A stretch of DNA of 64,000 nucleotides from Mesorhizobium sp. GTDB lineage: Bacteria > Pseudomonadota > Alphaproteobacteria > Rhizobiales > Rhizobiaceae. The stretch spans positions 434,001 to 498,000 of the forward strand of contig NZ_JAMLIG010000002.1 in the NCBI RefSeq assembly GCF_023954305.1. The letters run 5' to 3'. Below the pieces are notes generated by a model. That model did no database searches. It was not told the origin of the DNA and saw only the letters and a program-made list of their open reading frames with translations. Shown here one piece after another: positions 51,987 through 61,032 of the stretch. A program made the translations under genes and the position numbers. Position 1 is the first letter of the stretch. Every line of letters begins with the position of its first letter.

Positions 51987-53267
51987 ATGACCGAAAAGAC
52001 TTTCGAGACCATCGATTCCCGCGCCGACGAACTGGCCGAGCTCACCGCCGACCTCATCCGGTTCCCAACGATCAACCCTCCCGGCGAGGCCTACACGCCC
52101 TGTGCGGAATACATCGGCGAGCGCCTGCGCAAGCGCGGGTTCACCGTCGAATATGTCCGGGGCGTCGGCACACCCGGCGACAGCGACCGCTATCCGCGCA
52201 CGAATATTATCGCGCGTCTCGAAGGCCGCTCGCCCGGCAAGACCGTGCACTTCAATTCCCATATCGACGTGGTCGAAGCCGGCGACGGCTGGACGCTCGA
52301 TCCCTTTGCCGGTGTGATCAAGGATGGCCGTGTCTATGGCCGCGGCGCCTGCGACATGAAGGGTGGGCTGGCCGCCTCGATCATCGCGGCCGAAGCCTAT
52401 ATCGACATGAACCCGGAATTCGCCGGGGCTATCGAAATCTCAGGGACGGCGGACGAGGAGTCCGGCGGCTTCGGCGGCGTCGCCTATCTCGCCGAGAGGG
52501 GATATTTCTCCCCGCCCCGCGTCGACCATGTCATCATCCCCGAGCCGCTGAACAAGGACCGCATCTGTCTCGGCCACCGCGGCGTGTGGTGGGCCGAGAT
52601 CGAAACCAAGGGCCAGATCGCGCATGGATCGATGCCGTTCCTCGGTGATAGCGCCGTGCGGCACATGGGCGCGGTGCTCGGCGCGTTCGAGGACGAACTG
52701 TTCCCCGCTCTCGACCGCAAGCAGACACGCATGCCGGTCGTGCCCGAAGGGGCGCGCCGGTCGACCATGAACATCAACTCCGTCCATGGGGGACAGACGG
52801 ACGACTATTTTCCGGGCCTGCCCTCGCCCAACGTGCCGGATTCCTGCAAGATCGTCATCGACCGGCGCTTCCTGCTGGAAGAAAGCCTCGACGAGGTGAA
52901 GTCCGAGGTCACCTCGATCCTCGACCGGCTGAAATGGCAGCGCCCGCGCTTCGACTACCGGATGCGCGACATGATGATCGTTCATCCGGGAATGACCGAC
53001 GAGGGCGCGCCGGTGCCCCGCGCGATCGCCAGCGGCATACGCCGCGTATTCGGGCGCGATCCGCAATACGTCATCTCGCCCGGCACCTACGACCAGAAGC
53101 ACATCGCCCGCATCGGCAAGCTGCACGACTGCGTGGCTTACGGTCCGGGCATTCTCGATCTGGCGCACCGGCCCGACGAATGGGTCGGTATCGCGGATAT
53201 GGTCGAGAGCGCCAAGGTCATGGCGCACGGACTGAACGTGTTGCTGCATGGCGAACCCCGCAAATAG
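51987..53267 (+). CDS. M20-family amidohydrolase (ArgE/DapE-like)
   Basis: A 426-residue zinc metallohydrolase of the acetylornithine deacetylase/succinyl-diaminopimelate desuccinylase group. Zinc ligands and catalytic residues are visible: His92 and Asp94 (NSHIDVV), Asp123 (GRGACDMKGG), the Glu pair 157-158 (TADEESGG), and the dimerisation domain GQIAHGSMPF. It removes an acyl or aminoacyl group from an amino acid or small peptide. The flanking L,D-transpeptidases and the dipeptide ABC transporter suggest cell-wall peptides or dipeptides as substrates. No signal peptide: cytoplasmic. Confidence 0.85.
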   Translation: MTEKTFETIDSRADELAELTADLIRFPTINPPGEAYTPCAEYIGERLRKRGFTVEYVRGVGTPGDSDRYPRTNIIARLEGRSPGKTVHFNSHIDVVEAGDGWTLDPFAGVIKDGRVYGRGACDMKGGLAASIIAAEAYIDMNPEFAGAIEISGTADEESGGFGGVAYLAERGYFSPPRVDHVIIPEPLNKDRICLGHRGVWWAEIETKGQIAHGSMPFLGDSAVRHMGAVLGAFEDELFPALDRKQTRMPVVPEGARRSTMNINSVHGGQTDDYFPGLPSPNVPDSCKIVIDRRFLLEESLDEVKSEVTSILDRLKWQRPRFDYRMRDMMIVHPGMTDEGAPVPRAIASGIRRVFGRDPQYVISPGTYDQKHIARIGKLHDCVAYGPGILDLAHRPDEWVGIADMVESAKVMAHGLNVLLHGEPRK

Positions 53268-53392
53268 GTTCGGCGAACAGGCGCCAAGTCCTTCCCTGTA
53301 AACCATGAAATCACATCTTCGCGTCCTTGCCCGGCGAACGGTTGCGCGTGTGTATTCACGCCACTAGTCTGTTCGCGGGCGTAAGAGGGGTT

Positions 53393-53833
53393 TTGAAGAT
53401 ACTGAGCAAAGTCATCGCATGTCTGTCATTAGCGGCGGCCGTTACCGCTTTTCAACCATCGGCGGCGTCAGCGGCCAGGGTTGTGGCGTCGGTCGATCTG
53501 TCCACTCAGACGATGACCGTCACGCATGGAGGCGTCGTCAAGTATCGTTGGCCCGTGTCGACAGCCCGCCGGGGCAAGATCACGCCGACGGGAAGCTGGT
53601 CGGCAAAATGGTTGTCCAGAAACCACCGCTCGAGCCGCTATAACAATGCGCCGATGCCCTACTCTATCTTCTACACCGGGAATTATGCCGTCCATGGCAC
53701 CAATCAGGTGAGTCGCCTCGGGCGCCCCGCGTCGGCGGGCTGCATTCGCCTGCATCCGTCGAACGCCGCGATTCTCTATTCGATGGCGCAACGCGAAGGG
53801 TTGCGCAATGTGAGGATCGTCGTCCACCGCTGA
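53393..53833 (+). CDS. L,D-transpeptidase (YkuD/ErfK family), copy 2
   Basis: A 146-residue exported YkuD protein, paralogue of the gene at 51359-51799. It has a signal peptide (MKILSKVIACLSLAAAVTAF), His101 (YAVHGTN) and the active site SAGCIR (Ser114, Cys117, Arg119), with Ala115 in place of the more common His. I use the TTG at 53393, which gives the same length and numbering as copy 1, although AAGAGGGG lies very close to it. A GTG at 53348 is an alternative. It is 125 bases after the M20 gene. Confidence 0.85.
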   Translation: MKILSKVIACLSLAAAVTAFQPSAASAARVVASVDLSTQTMTVTHGGVVKYRWPVSTARRGKITPTGSWSAKWLSRNHRSSRYNNAPMPYSIFYTGNYAVHGTNQVSRLGRPASAGCIRLHPSNAAILYSMAQREGLRNVRIVVHR

Positions 53834-53947
53834 TTGCTGGACCGACGAAAAATTCCGTTCCGGATCGGTGGCTTGGCACAAAGCTGATTTACTCGCGGCG
53901 CGTTTCGGGCTTCAATCCGCCGTCACACAATTCCGGAGTCCGCTTCC

Positions 53948-55429
53948 ATGAAAACCTGGTCTTCCATTCTCGCAGCGGCCGCCATCGCGCTCGCCTCTTC
54001 GACGGCCGCCTTTGCCGCCCGGACGGACATCGTCGTCGGCCTGCCGCTGGAACCGCCGCATCTCGACCCGACGGCGGGTGCCGCCGCCGCGATCGACGAG
54101 GTCGGGTACGCCAACATTTTCGAAGGCCTCACCCGCATCGGCTCGAAGGGCGAGGTGCTGCCCGCGCTGGCCGAAAGCTGGACGATCAGCGATGACGGCA
54201 AGGTCTATACGTTCAAGCTGCACACCGGCGTGAAATTCCATGACGGGAGCGAATTCAACGCCGAGGACGTCAAGTTCTCGCTGGATCGCGCCAGCGCCGA
54301 GAATTCCACCAACGCCCAGAAGGCGCTGTTCGCCCAGATCGACACGGTCGAGGTCGTCGATCCAGCCACCGTCAAGGTGACGCTGAAGCAGCCGCAGGGC
54401 GCCTTCCTCTACAACATGGGCTGGGGCGACGCGGTGATCGTCGCACCCGAAAGCGCGGAAACCAACAAGGACAAACCGGTCGGCACGGGTCCGTTCAAGT
54501 TCGTCAACTGGGCCAAGGGCTCGTCGATCACGATCGAGAAGAACGCCGACTACTGGGGCGAGCCGGTCTATCTGGACAAGGCCGAGTTCCGCATCATCCC
54601 CGATGCCGCCGCCGCCGTTCCGGCGCTGCTCTCCGGCGATGTGCAGGCCTTCGCCAATGTCGGTCTCGGCGATGCGCTGGCGCAGGTCGAATCCGATCCC
54701 CGCTTCAAGGTGGTGATCGGCTCGACCGAAGGAGAAACGATTCTCTCCACCAATAACAAGAAGGCGCCCTTCGACAATCTCAAGGTCCGACAGGCGATCG
54801 CCCATGCGCTGAACCGCGACGAGATCATCAAGGGCGCGTCCTCCGGCCTCGGCACCCCGATCGGTTCGCATTTCTCGCCGGGCAACGCCGCCTATGTCGA
54901 CCTGACGGGCACCTATCCGTTCGACGTGGCGAAAGCCAAGGAACTGATGGAGGAAGCCGGGCTCGAAAGCGGCTTCAAGGCAACGATCAAGCTGCCGCCC
55001 CCGGCCTATGCCCGCGACGGCGGCCAGATCATCGCCTCGCAGCTGAAGGAGATCGGCATCGAACTCGAGCTGATCCCGGTCGAATGGGCCGACTGGCTGA
55101 AGCAGGTCTTCACCGACAAGGACTACGACCTGACCATCGTCAGCCATGTCGAGCCGAACGACATCGGCATCTATGCCCGCAAGGACTACTATTTCCAGTA
55201 CGACAACGCGGCGTTCGACAAGGTGATGGCCGAACTCGATTCCACCGCCGACGAGGCCAAGCGCAACGAGCTCTACGGCCAGGCGCAGAAGATCCTTGCC
55301 GACGACGCGGTCAACGGCTTCCTCTTCCAGTTGCCGAAGATCGGCGTCTGGGACGCCAAGGTCGAGGGCATGTGGGAGAATACGCCCACCCCCGCCGTCG
55401 ACCTGACCAAGGTCAAGTGGGTGGATTGA
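53948..55429 (+). CDS. Peptide-type ABC transporter substrate-binding protein
   Basis: A 493-residue periplasmic binding protein of SBP family 5 (DppA/OppA). It has a signal peptide (MKTWSSILAAAAIALASS, cleavage near residue 23), LPLEPPHLDPTAGAAAAIDE, FKLHTGVKFHDGSEFNAEDV and the C-lobe LKVRQAIAHALNRDEIIKG. It delivers di- or oligopeptides or similar molecules to the permease encoded downstream. A repeat element (55440-55570) separates it from the permease gene. Confidence 0.92.
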   Translation: MKTWSSILAAAAIALASSTAAFAARTDIVVGLPLEPPHLDPTAGAAAAIDEVGYANIFEGLTRIGSKGEVLPALAESWTISDDGKVYTFKLHTGVKFHDGSEFNAEDVKFSLDRASAENSTNAQKALFAQIDTVEVVDPATVKVTLKQPQGAFLYNMGWGDAVIVAPESAETNKDKPVGTGPFKFVNWAKGSSITIEKNADYWGEPVYLDKAEFRIIPDAAAAVPALLSGDVQAFANVGLGDALAQVESDPRFKVVIGSTEGETILSTNNKKAPFDNLKVRQAIAHALNRDEIIKGASSGLGTPIGSHFSPGNAAYVDLTGTYPFDVAKAKELMEEAGLESGFKATIKLPPPAYARDGGQIIASQLKEIGIELELIPVEWADWLKQVFTDKDYDLTIVSHVEPNDIGIYARKDYYFQYDNAAFDKVMAELDSTADEAKRNELYGQAQKILADDAVNGFLFQLPKIGVWDAKVEGMWENTPTPAVDLTKVKWVD

Positions 55430-55439
55430 TGAGCGCCAT

Positions 55440-55570
55440 CCCTCCCCCTTGCGGGGAGGGTGGACGGCCGCCGCAGGCGGTTGGCCGGGTGGGGTCGTCG
55501 ACGAGACGCAAGACCTCGACCTCCCCCACCCGCCTCGCTTTGCTCTGCAACCTCCCCGCAAGGGGGAGGG
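55440..55570. repeat. 131-bp palindromic repeat inserted within the ABC operon
   Basis: The ends CCCTCCCCCTTGCGGGGAGG (from 55440) and CCTCCCCGCAAGGGGGAGGG (55551-55570) are inverted repeats enclosing GC-rich DNA with a second inner stem. This is the classic CTTGCGGGGAGG-type intergenic element of Brucella and Mesorhizobium. Its right end, AGGGGGAGGG, is about 10 bases before the permease ATG and appears to provide its ribosome binding site. Confidence 0.85.
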
Positions 55571-55580
55571 AAGATTCCGC

Positions 55581-56528
55581 ATGACCGCTTTTCTCCTCAA
55601 ACGCCTGCTCATCGGCCTCGCGACGCTGTTCGTCGCGTCGATGGTCGTGTTCGGCGTGATGGAAGTCCTGCCGGGCGACCCGGCCCTCCTCATGCTGGGC
55701 ATGAACGCTTCGCCGGAAGTGCTTGAAGCGCTTCGTCAGCAGATGGGCCTCCACGATCCGATGATTGTCCGCTACATCGACTGGATCGGCGGCCTTGCGG
55801 TCGGTGATTTCGGACGCTCCTACACGTATTCCTCCCCGGTGATCGAACTGATCGGCGAGCGGGCCGCGGTCTCGCTGCCTCTGGCGCTGATGTCGCTGGC
55901 GCTCTCGACGCTGATCGCCATTCCCGTCGGCCTCTATGCCGCGTCCCGTCGCGGCAGGCTGCCGGATACGCTCGCCATGGGCACCGCGCAAATCGGCGTC
56001 GCCATCCCGAATTTCTGGTTCGCGCTGCTCTTGATCTATGTCTTCGCCGTGTGGCTGCGGCTGGTGCCGGCGGGCGGGTTCCCCGGCTGGGGGGCGGGCA
56101 TCTGGCCGGGCATCAGGTCGCTCATCCTGCCCGCGGTGGCGCTCGCCCTGCCGCAGGCGGCGATCCTGGCCCGCGTCACCCGTTCCGCCCTGCTCGAAGT
56201 GCTGGGCGAGGACTATATCCGCACCGCCCGCGCCAAGGGCATGCCGCGCCGCACGGTGCTGTGGCGGCATGCGCTCCGCAACGCGATGATCCCGGTGCTG
56301 ACGATCCTCGGCCTGCAGTTCGCCTTCCTGCTCGCCGGCACGATCATCATCGAGAACGTCTTCTACCTGCCCGGCCTCGGCCGGCTGATCTTCCAGGCGA
56401 TCACCCAGCGCGACCTGATCGTGGTCGAAGGCGTCGTCATGCTGCTGGTGGCGACCGTCGTCGTCGTCAACCTCCTGGTCGACCTTGCCTATGCGCTGGT
56501 CGATCCCCGGCTGCGGGTGCGCACATGA
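55581..56528 (+). CDS. ABC permease (DppB family)
   Basis: A 315-residue inner-membrane permease with six hydrophobic segments (LLIGLATLFVASMVVFGVME at the start), the conserved MEVLPGDPALLMLG and the coupling loop EDYIRTARAKGMPRRTVLWR that contacts the ATPase. The start at 55581 is the first ATG after the repeat; frames reading through the repeat are not credible. It overlaps the next permease by an ATGA. Confidence 0.93.
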   Translation: MTAFLLKRLLIGLATLFVASMVVFGVMEVLPGDPALLMLGMNASPEVLEALRQQMGLHDPMIVRYIDWIGGLAVGDFGRSYTYSSPVIELIGERAAVSLPLALMSLALSTLIAIPVGLYAASRRGRLPDTLAMGTAQIGVAIPNFWFALLLIYVFAVWLRLVPAGGFPGWGAGIWPGIRSLILPAVALALPQAAILARVTRSALLEVLGEDYIRTARAKGMPRRTVLWRHALRNAMIPVLTILGLQFAFLLAGTIIIENVFYLPGLGRLIFQAITQRDLIVVEGVVMLLVATVVVVNLLVDLAYALVDPRLRVRT

Positions 56529-57391
56529 GCGCCGAACCCCTGGCCGCGCCGGTCGAGGACAACGTCCTGCGGCTCGCCCTGAAGAACCGTTCCTTCGTCA
56601 TTGGCCTCGTCATCACCGGGTTGATCGCGGCGATGGCGCTGATCTCGTTCGTCTGGACGCCTTACGACATCACCAACCTGATCGTCGCCAACCGGATGAA
56701 GCCGCCCTCGGCCGAATTCCTGTTCGGCACCGACCATTTCGGCCGCGACATCCTGTCGATGATCATGGTCGGTTCGCGCAACTCGATCGCCGTCGCCTTC
56801 GTCGCGGTCGGCATCGGCATGGCGATCGGCATCCCCCTCGGCTGCTGGGCGGCGGCGCGCGGCGGCTGGATCGACGAGACCTTGATGCGCTTCAACGATC
56901 TCGTCTTCGCCTTCCCCGCCCTGCTCTCGGCCGTCATGATCACCGCGATCTTCGGCCCGGGCGCGGTCAACGCGATCATTGCGATCGGCATCTTCAACAT
57001 TCCGGTCTTCGCCCGCGTGGCGCGGGCCGGCGCCATGGCGCTGTGGCCGCGCGAGTTCATCCTGGCGGCGCGCGCCGCGGGAAAAGGCAAGACCCAGATC
57101 ACGGTCGAGCACATCCTGCCCAACATCGTCTCGATGCTGCTCGTCCAGGGCACCATCCAGTTCGCTCTCGGAATTCTGGCCGAGGCGGGATTGTCCTATC
57201 TCGGCCTCGGCGCCCAACCGCCGATGGTCTCCTGGGGCCGCATGCTGTTCGACGCGCAGACGCGGATGATGGTCGCGCCCTATCTGGCGCTTTTCCCCGG
57301 CATGGCCATCGTCATCACCGTGCTCGGCCTCAACCTGCTCGGCGACGGCTTGCGCGACGTCCTCGACCCCAAACTGAGGCGCGAACGGTGA
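56525..57391 (+). CDS. ABC permease (DppC family)
   Basis: A 288-residue permease with an N-terminal cytoplasmic stretch and about six membrane segments. It has the family motif FGTDHFGRDILSMIMVGSRN near 70-90 and the ATPase-contact loop REFILAARAAGKGKTQITVE. It pairs with the preceding permease. ATGA overlap upstream and GTGA overlap downstream show tight coupling. Confidence 0.93.
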   Translation: MSAEPLAAPVEDNVLRLALKNRSFVIGLVITGLIAAMALISFVWTPYDITNLIVANRMKPPSAEFLFGTDHFGRDILSMIMVGSRNSIAVAFVAVGIGMAIGIPLGCWAAARGGWIDETLMRFNDLVFAFPALLSAVMITAIFGPGAVNAIIAIGIFNIPVFARVARAGAMALWPREFILAARAAGKGKTQITVEHILPNIVSMLLVQGTIQFALGILAEAGLSYLGLGAQPPMVSWGRMLFDAQTRMMVAPYLALFPGMAIVITVLGLNLLGDGLRDVLDPKLRRER

Positions 57392-59013
57392 GCCTGCTCG
57401 AGATCGAGAAGCTGAAGCTCGACATCGGCGGCACGCCGATCCTGAAGGGCATCGACCTCGCCATCGAGAAAGGCGAGGTCATGGGCCTCGTCGGCGAGTC
57501 GGGATCGGGCAAGTCGATGACCGCGCTCGCGATCATGCGGCTCATGCCGCACGCCGCGAAAGCCTCCGGCCGCCTCACCTTCGATGGCATCGACATCCTC
57601 GCCTCCTCAGAAGAGGCGATGTGTCGTCTGCGCGGCGACGACATCGGCATGGTCTTCCAGGAACCCATGACTGCGCTCAATCCGGTCAAGACGATCGGCG
57701 AGCAAGTCGCCGAGGGTATTCGCTGGCATACCGGCGCGAACCGGACCGACGCCGAGACGCGCGCCCGCCAGATCCTCGACCGCGTCGGCTTGCCGGAGGC
57801 GGAGTTCCCGCTGACGCGCTATCCGCATGAACTGTCCGGCGGTCAGCGCCAGCGCGTCGTCATCGCGATCGCCTGCGCGCTGAAGCCAAAGCTCCTGATC
57901 GCCGACGAGCCAACGACGGCGCTCGACGTGGTGCTGCAGAAGCAGATTCTCGAGTTGCTGAAAGACCTTGTCGACGAGCAGAAGATGGGCCTCCTCCTGA
58001 TCAGCCATGATCTGGCCGTGGTGGCCGACATGGCCGACCGCGTCACAATCATGCGCCACGGCGAAGTGATGGAGGACGGCGAGACCGCGCGCACGCTCAC
58101 CGAACAGGTCCACCCTTATACCCGCCAGCTTGCCGAGGCCTCGATGCACGTGCCGGACCGGCCGCACACGACGGCGGCAAGTTCGACTGCTGCGAACCTG
58201 CTCGAGATCAAGAACGTCAGCAGGGACTATCCCGGCCGCCGCGTCTCGCTGTTCCGCAAGGGCGAGCCATTCCGCGCCGTGAACGACGTGTCGTTTTCGC
58301 TGAAACCCGGACAATCCGTGGCGCTGGTCGGACGGTCCGGCTGCGGCAAATCCACGCTCGCCCGGATGATCCTGGCGCTCGACCATCCGACCTCGGGCGA
58401 TATCCGTTTCATGGGAGAGAGCCTCGTCGGCAAGGACGAAGCCGCGCTCAAGCCATTCCGCCGCAACATGCAGGTCGTGTTCCAGGATCCCTACGGCTCG
58501 TTCAATCCGCGCCACAAGGTCGAGCGACTTGTTTCGGAGCCGCTGCATCTGTTGGACACGAAGCCGTCGCCCCAAGCTCGTCGCGAAATGGTGGGGACCG
58601 CGCTGCACGAAGTCGGCCTCAAGCCGTCGGACATGGAGAAATATCCGCACGAATTTTCCGGCGGCCAGCGTCAGCGTATCTCGATCGCGCGCGCCATCAT
58701 CACTCGGCCGAAGCTGATCGTCGCAGACGAGCCGGTCTCGGCGCTCGACGTCTCCATCAGGGCTCAGGTGCTCGATCTGTTCGCCGACCTCAACCAGCGG
58801 CTCGGCGTTGCCTATCTGTTCATCACCCATGACCTGACCGTGGCGCGCGCCATCACCGACGAAGTCATGGTGATGCATGACGGAAAGATGGTCGAGGAGG
58901 GCGGCACGGCCGACATACTCGACAATCCGAAGTCCGAAGCCGCGAAGGCGCTCGTCGATGCGGCGCCGGATCTTCACCGCGCCATCGCGCGACGCCTGCA
59001 GGAACAGGGCTGA
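57388..59013 (+). CDS. Fused two-domain ABC ATPase (DppD-DppF fusion)
   Basis: A 541-residue ATPase with two complete nucleotide-binding domains in one chain. Domain 1 (about 1-265): GESGSGKSMTALAIM, LSGGQRQRVVIAIA, LLIADEPTTALD. Domain 2 (about 270-541): GRSGCGKSTLARMIL, FSGGQRQRISIARA, LIVADEPVSALD. In most systems these are separate DppD and DppF proteins. It powers import through the two permeases. It starts with GTG overlapping the previous stop (GTGA). Confidence 0.94.
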   Translation: MSLLEIEKLKLDIGGTPILKGIDLAIEKGEVMGLVGESGSGKSMTALAIMRLMPHAAKASGRLTFDGIDILASSEEAMCRLRGDDIGMVFQEPMTALNPVKTIGEQVAEGIRWHTGANRTDAETRARQILDRVGLPEAEFPLTRYPHELSGGQRQRVVIAIACALKPKLLIADEPTTALDVVLQKQILELLKDLVDEQKMGLLLISHDLAVVADMADRVTIMRHGEVMEDGETARTLTEQVHPYTRQLAEASMHVPDRPHTTAASSTAANLLEIKNVSRDYPGRRVSLFRKGEPFRAVNDVSFSLKPGQSVALVGRSGCGKSTLARMILALDHPTSGDIRFMGESLVGKDEAALKPFRRNMQVVFQDPYGSFNPRHKVERLVSEPLHLLDTKPSPQARREMVGTALHEVGLKPSDMEKYPHEFSGGQRQRISIARAIITRPKLIVADEPVSALDVSIRAQVLDLFADLNQRLGVAYLFITHDLTVARAITDEVMVMHDGKMVEEGGTADILDNPKSEAAKALVDAAPDLHRAIARRLQEQG

Positions 59014-59322
59014 TCCCCGGCAGCTGCCGGATCGCTGGCCGAGAATGACGTGCCGGTAATCGTCCCCGCCGCGGACGGCCCCGATCGACGCTCTGCGTGC
59101 GTGCCGTTACCGGCGACACAAAACGTTACCTTCCGGACACGTTTCGAAAACTCCCGGCCGAAGTTTGGCCACCTGGCGGAATCAGGTTCGGCGACGCGGC
59201 GCGCTGCGGGCGCGGTCCGATCGGTTCGACACTCCGCCCTCGGCCTGCGCGCGACCACGCCTGAACCAAGCCGCGGGACCGATCGCCCCGCGACACGCGC
59301 CGGTGGGTGGATACGACGTAGC
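59014..59322. other. Intergenic stretch without a supported gene
   Basis: A short palindrome (CCCCGGCAGCTGCCGG, about 59016-59030) follows the transporter stop but has no T run. The rest is GC-rich DNA with no conserved reading frame. The frame of the next gene stays open to 59050, but that part has no start signal or recognisable sequence. Confidence 0.5.
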
Positions 59323-60192
59323 ATGACCAGTGCCAAGCTCCCCGCAAACGGCGGCGAACGGGTCTTCGGGTTGCGGGCCGTCGTCTCGCACAAATACCGG
59401 TTTGTCTACGTTCCGGTCCCGAAGAGCGGCAGCACGACCATGGATCGGGTTCTACGCATCATCCACGGCATGGACGAGTCGGGCCACCGTATCGATACGG
59501 AGCAGGTGGTCCGCTACACGGTCGGCCGAAAGCCTGACGGCGACCTTGAGACTCTTCTAGTACCCCTCGCCGACGTCGAACGGTTCACGAACGAGCTGAA
59601 GGACTATGCTTGGATGTCGGTCGTCCGCAATCCGTATGATCGCCTCGTGTCGATGTACAATTACGACGTGCGCAGATATGCCAAGCATTTCGACCGAAGG
59701 ACATATCTATATGCCGGACTGCTCAAGAGGGCGGCGTTCGTCCTCGGCCGCGATCCCCGGGAAACTCAGCGGAACACGATCCGCCAAAGGATTGGATTCG
59801 ACGCATTTGTCCGCGGCCTGGATAAATACGGAACCGACTTCGACATTCATTTCATGCGCCAGGCGGACATCCTTTTCTACGATCTGGTCGCCTATGACCG
59901 GTTGATCGACGTCACTCGATTGGCGTCCGACCTGCCGCCGTTGCTGGCGGATCTGGGTGTGGAAAAGGATCTGGTCGAACGGCTCATGCCTTTATCGCGC
60001 ACCAACCCGTCGCCACCCTCGGCTGCACAGTATGACGAGGCCAGACGCGAGCTTGCCTATCGGCTCTATCAGCCGGATTTTGCCATGCTGCGGATCGACG
60101 GTGTCGGCCCGGGAGGAGCCCGGCACGCGCCGGTTATTCCGGCCGGACCAGATCGCGCGGATCGACGTGCAGAAGCGACACCGTCCGTTTGA
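59323..60192 (+). CDS. Sulfotransferase family 2 protein
   Basis: A 289-residue PAPS-dependent sulfotransferase. The 5'-phosphosulfate loop is VPVPKSGSTTMDRVLR (about 32-46), and the 3'-phosphate motif is VVRNPYDRLVSMYNYD (about 105-120). The layout is that of the HNK-1/chondroitin-type family 2 enzymes, which sulfate sugars. It may modify a surface polysaccharide or glycolipid. The C-terminal 20 residues overlap the convergent TerB-like gene by 59 bases. The start at 59323 is the first good ATG; the ribosome site is weak. No other glycan genes are adjacent. Confidence 0.82.
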   Translation: MTSAKLPANGGERVFGLRAVVSHKYRFVYVPVPKSGSTTMDRVLRIIHGMDESGHRIDTEQVVRYTVGRKPDGDLETLLVPLADVERFTNELKDYAWMSVVRNPYDRLVSMYNYDVRRYAKHFDRRTYLYAGLLKRAAFVLGRDPRETQRNTIRQRIGFDAFVRGLDKYGTDFDIHFMRQADILFYDLVAYDRLIDVTRLASDLPPLLADLGVEKDLVERLMPLSRTNPSPPSAAQYDEARRELAYRLYQPDFAMLRIDGVGPGGARHAPVIPAGPDRADRRAEATPSV

Positions 60193-60562
60193 GCAGATCG
60201 ATCTCCTGCTCCGACAGTCTTTCGTCAGCCTTGGCGATTTCCGTCATGTGGCGGGCAAGCGCGATCCGACGCGACAGGGGCAACTGCCCGAACTCGCCGA
60301 GCGAACGGGCGGTCGTGTTCTCATAGCCGAAGTCCTGCAGATAGGTGAGCACTTCTTCGAGGCTTTCCTCGCCGATGCCGAACGCGTCGCGACAGATGCG
60401 CTTGAACGTCTGCATCTCCACACCGCCGGCCATGCCGTCGGCCAGAACCATCCGGAAAAGCAACATCAACTCGGCGGTCAGGACCGGATCGTCGGCCACC
60501 CGCCGGACGGCCGGATCTCCTTCGAACAGCAAACGTACTTTCTCAACTAGGCCAGCGAACAT
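60134..60562 (-). CDS. TerB-like (tellurite-resistance family) protein
   Basis: A 142-residue all-helical protein with the TerB/DjlA-N pattern: LLFRMVLADGMAGGVEMQTF then KRICRDAFGI, and a second helical hairpin with HMTEIAKADERLSEQEIDLL. Acidic residues in the DG and D-E positions suit metal binding. The ATG at 60562 follows GGGAGAGGG. Cytoplasmic. The exact role of stand-alone TerB proteins is unknown. It overlaps the sulfotransferase gene tail to tail. Confidence 0.75.
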   Translation of the reverse strand: MFAGLVEKVRLLFEGDPAVRRVADDPVLTAELMLLFRMVLADGMAGGVEMQTFKRICRDAFGIGEESLEEVLTYLQDFGYENTTARSLGEFGQLPLSRRIALARHMTEIAKADERLSEQEIDLLKRTVSLLHVDPRDLVRPE

Positions 60563-60773
60563 CCGCCGTTTCCCTCTCCCGAACCGCGTCAACCTAGACA
60601 AAATCCCGCTCCTCCGAAACGGCCAGAAATCCAGCGCATCCGGGCTTTGCCGCCAAGGTTCCACGCATACCCCAATTCCACTTGGCTTCTTATACCAAAG
60701 TCGTAAGCTTACCCTGCGTGAGTCGTATGCTCTCCCGCCTGCGATTCATCGCGATCGAGGAGAGGAGAAGAAG

Positions 60774-60944
60774 ATGAACTTGTCTGCACCTACCATGGTG
60801 GTCTTCATCATCGCGCTGGTCCTAGCGATCGTCGCCCTGCTGATGTTCCTCAACGTTCTTGCCTTCATTCCGATTGCCGCATTCTGGGTAATGACGCTGG
60901 CTTACGTCGTCCTAGCGGCCGGCTGCCTGTTCAGAGGTGCCTGA
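60774..60944 (+). CDS. Small two-helix membrane protein
   Basis: A 56-residue protein made of two hydrophobic segments (VVFIIALVLAIVALLMFL and AAFWVMTLAYVVLAAGCLF) joined by a short loop containing a Pro. A strong GAGGAGAGGAG site precedes the ATG. Small proteins of this kind are common in Rhizobiales; function unknown. Confidence 0.75.
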   Translation: MNLSAPTMVVFIIALVLAIVALLMFLNVLAFIPIAAFWVMTLAYVVLAAGCLFRGA

Positions 60945-61032
60945 CGTCCGCCCCGCGTGACGCGCGTCCCGGCCTCGGGGCGCGCGCGCAGGTCGGGACT
61001 GGATTGGCCGTCGATTGCCGCAATGATGATAG

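Noticed and set aside
55449..55580. Upstream start for the ABC permease within the repeat
   Set aside because: The added residues are translated palindrome. The family N-terminus begins at 55581.
53912..55702. 596-codon open frame on the minus strand
   Set aside because: It is opposite the ABC binding-protein gene and runs through the palindromic repeat; no start signal or family.
59050..59322. 91-codon N-terminal extension of the sulfotransferase
   Set aside because: The extension has no start signal, is Arg/Pro-rich and precedes a normal family start at 59323.
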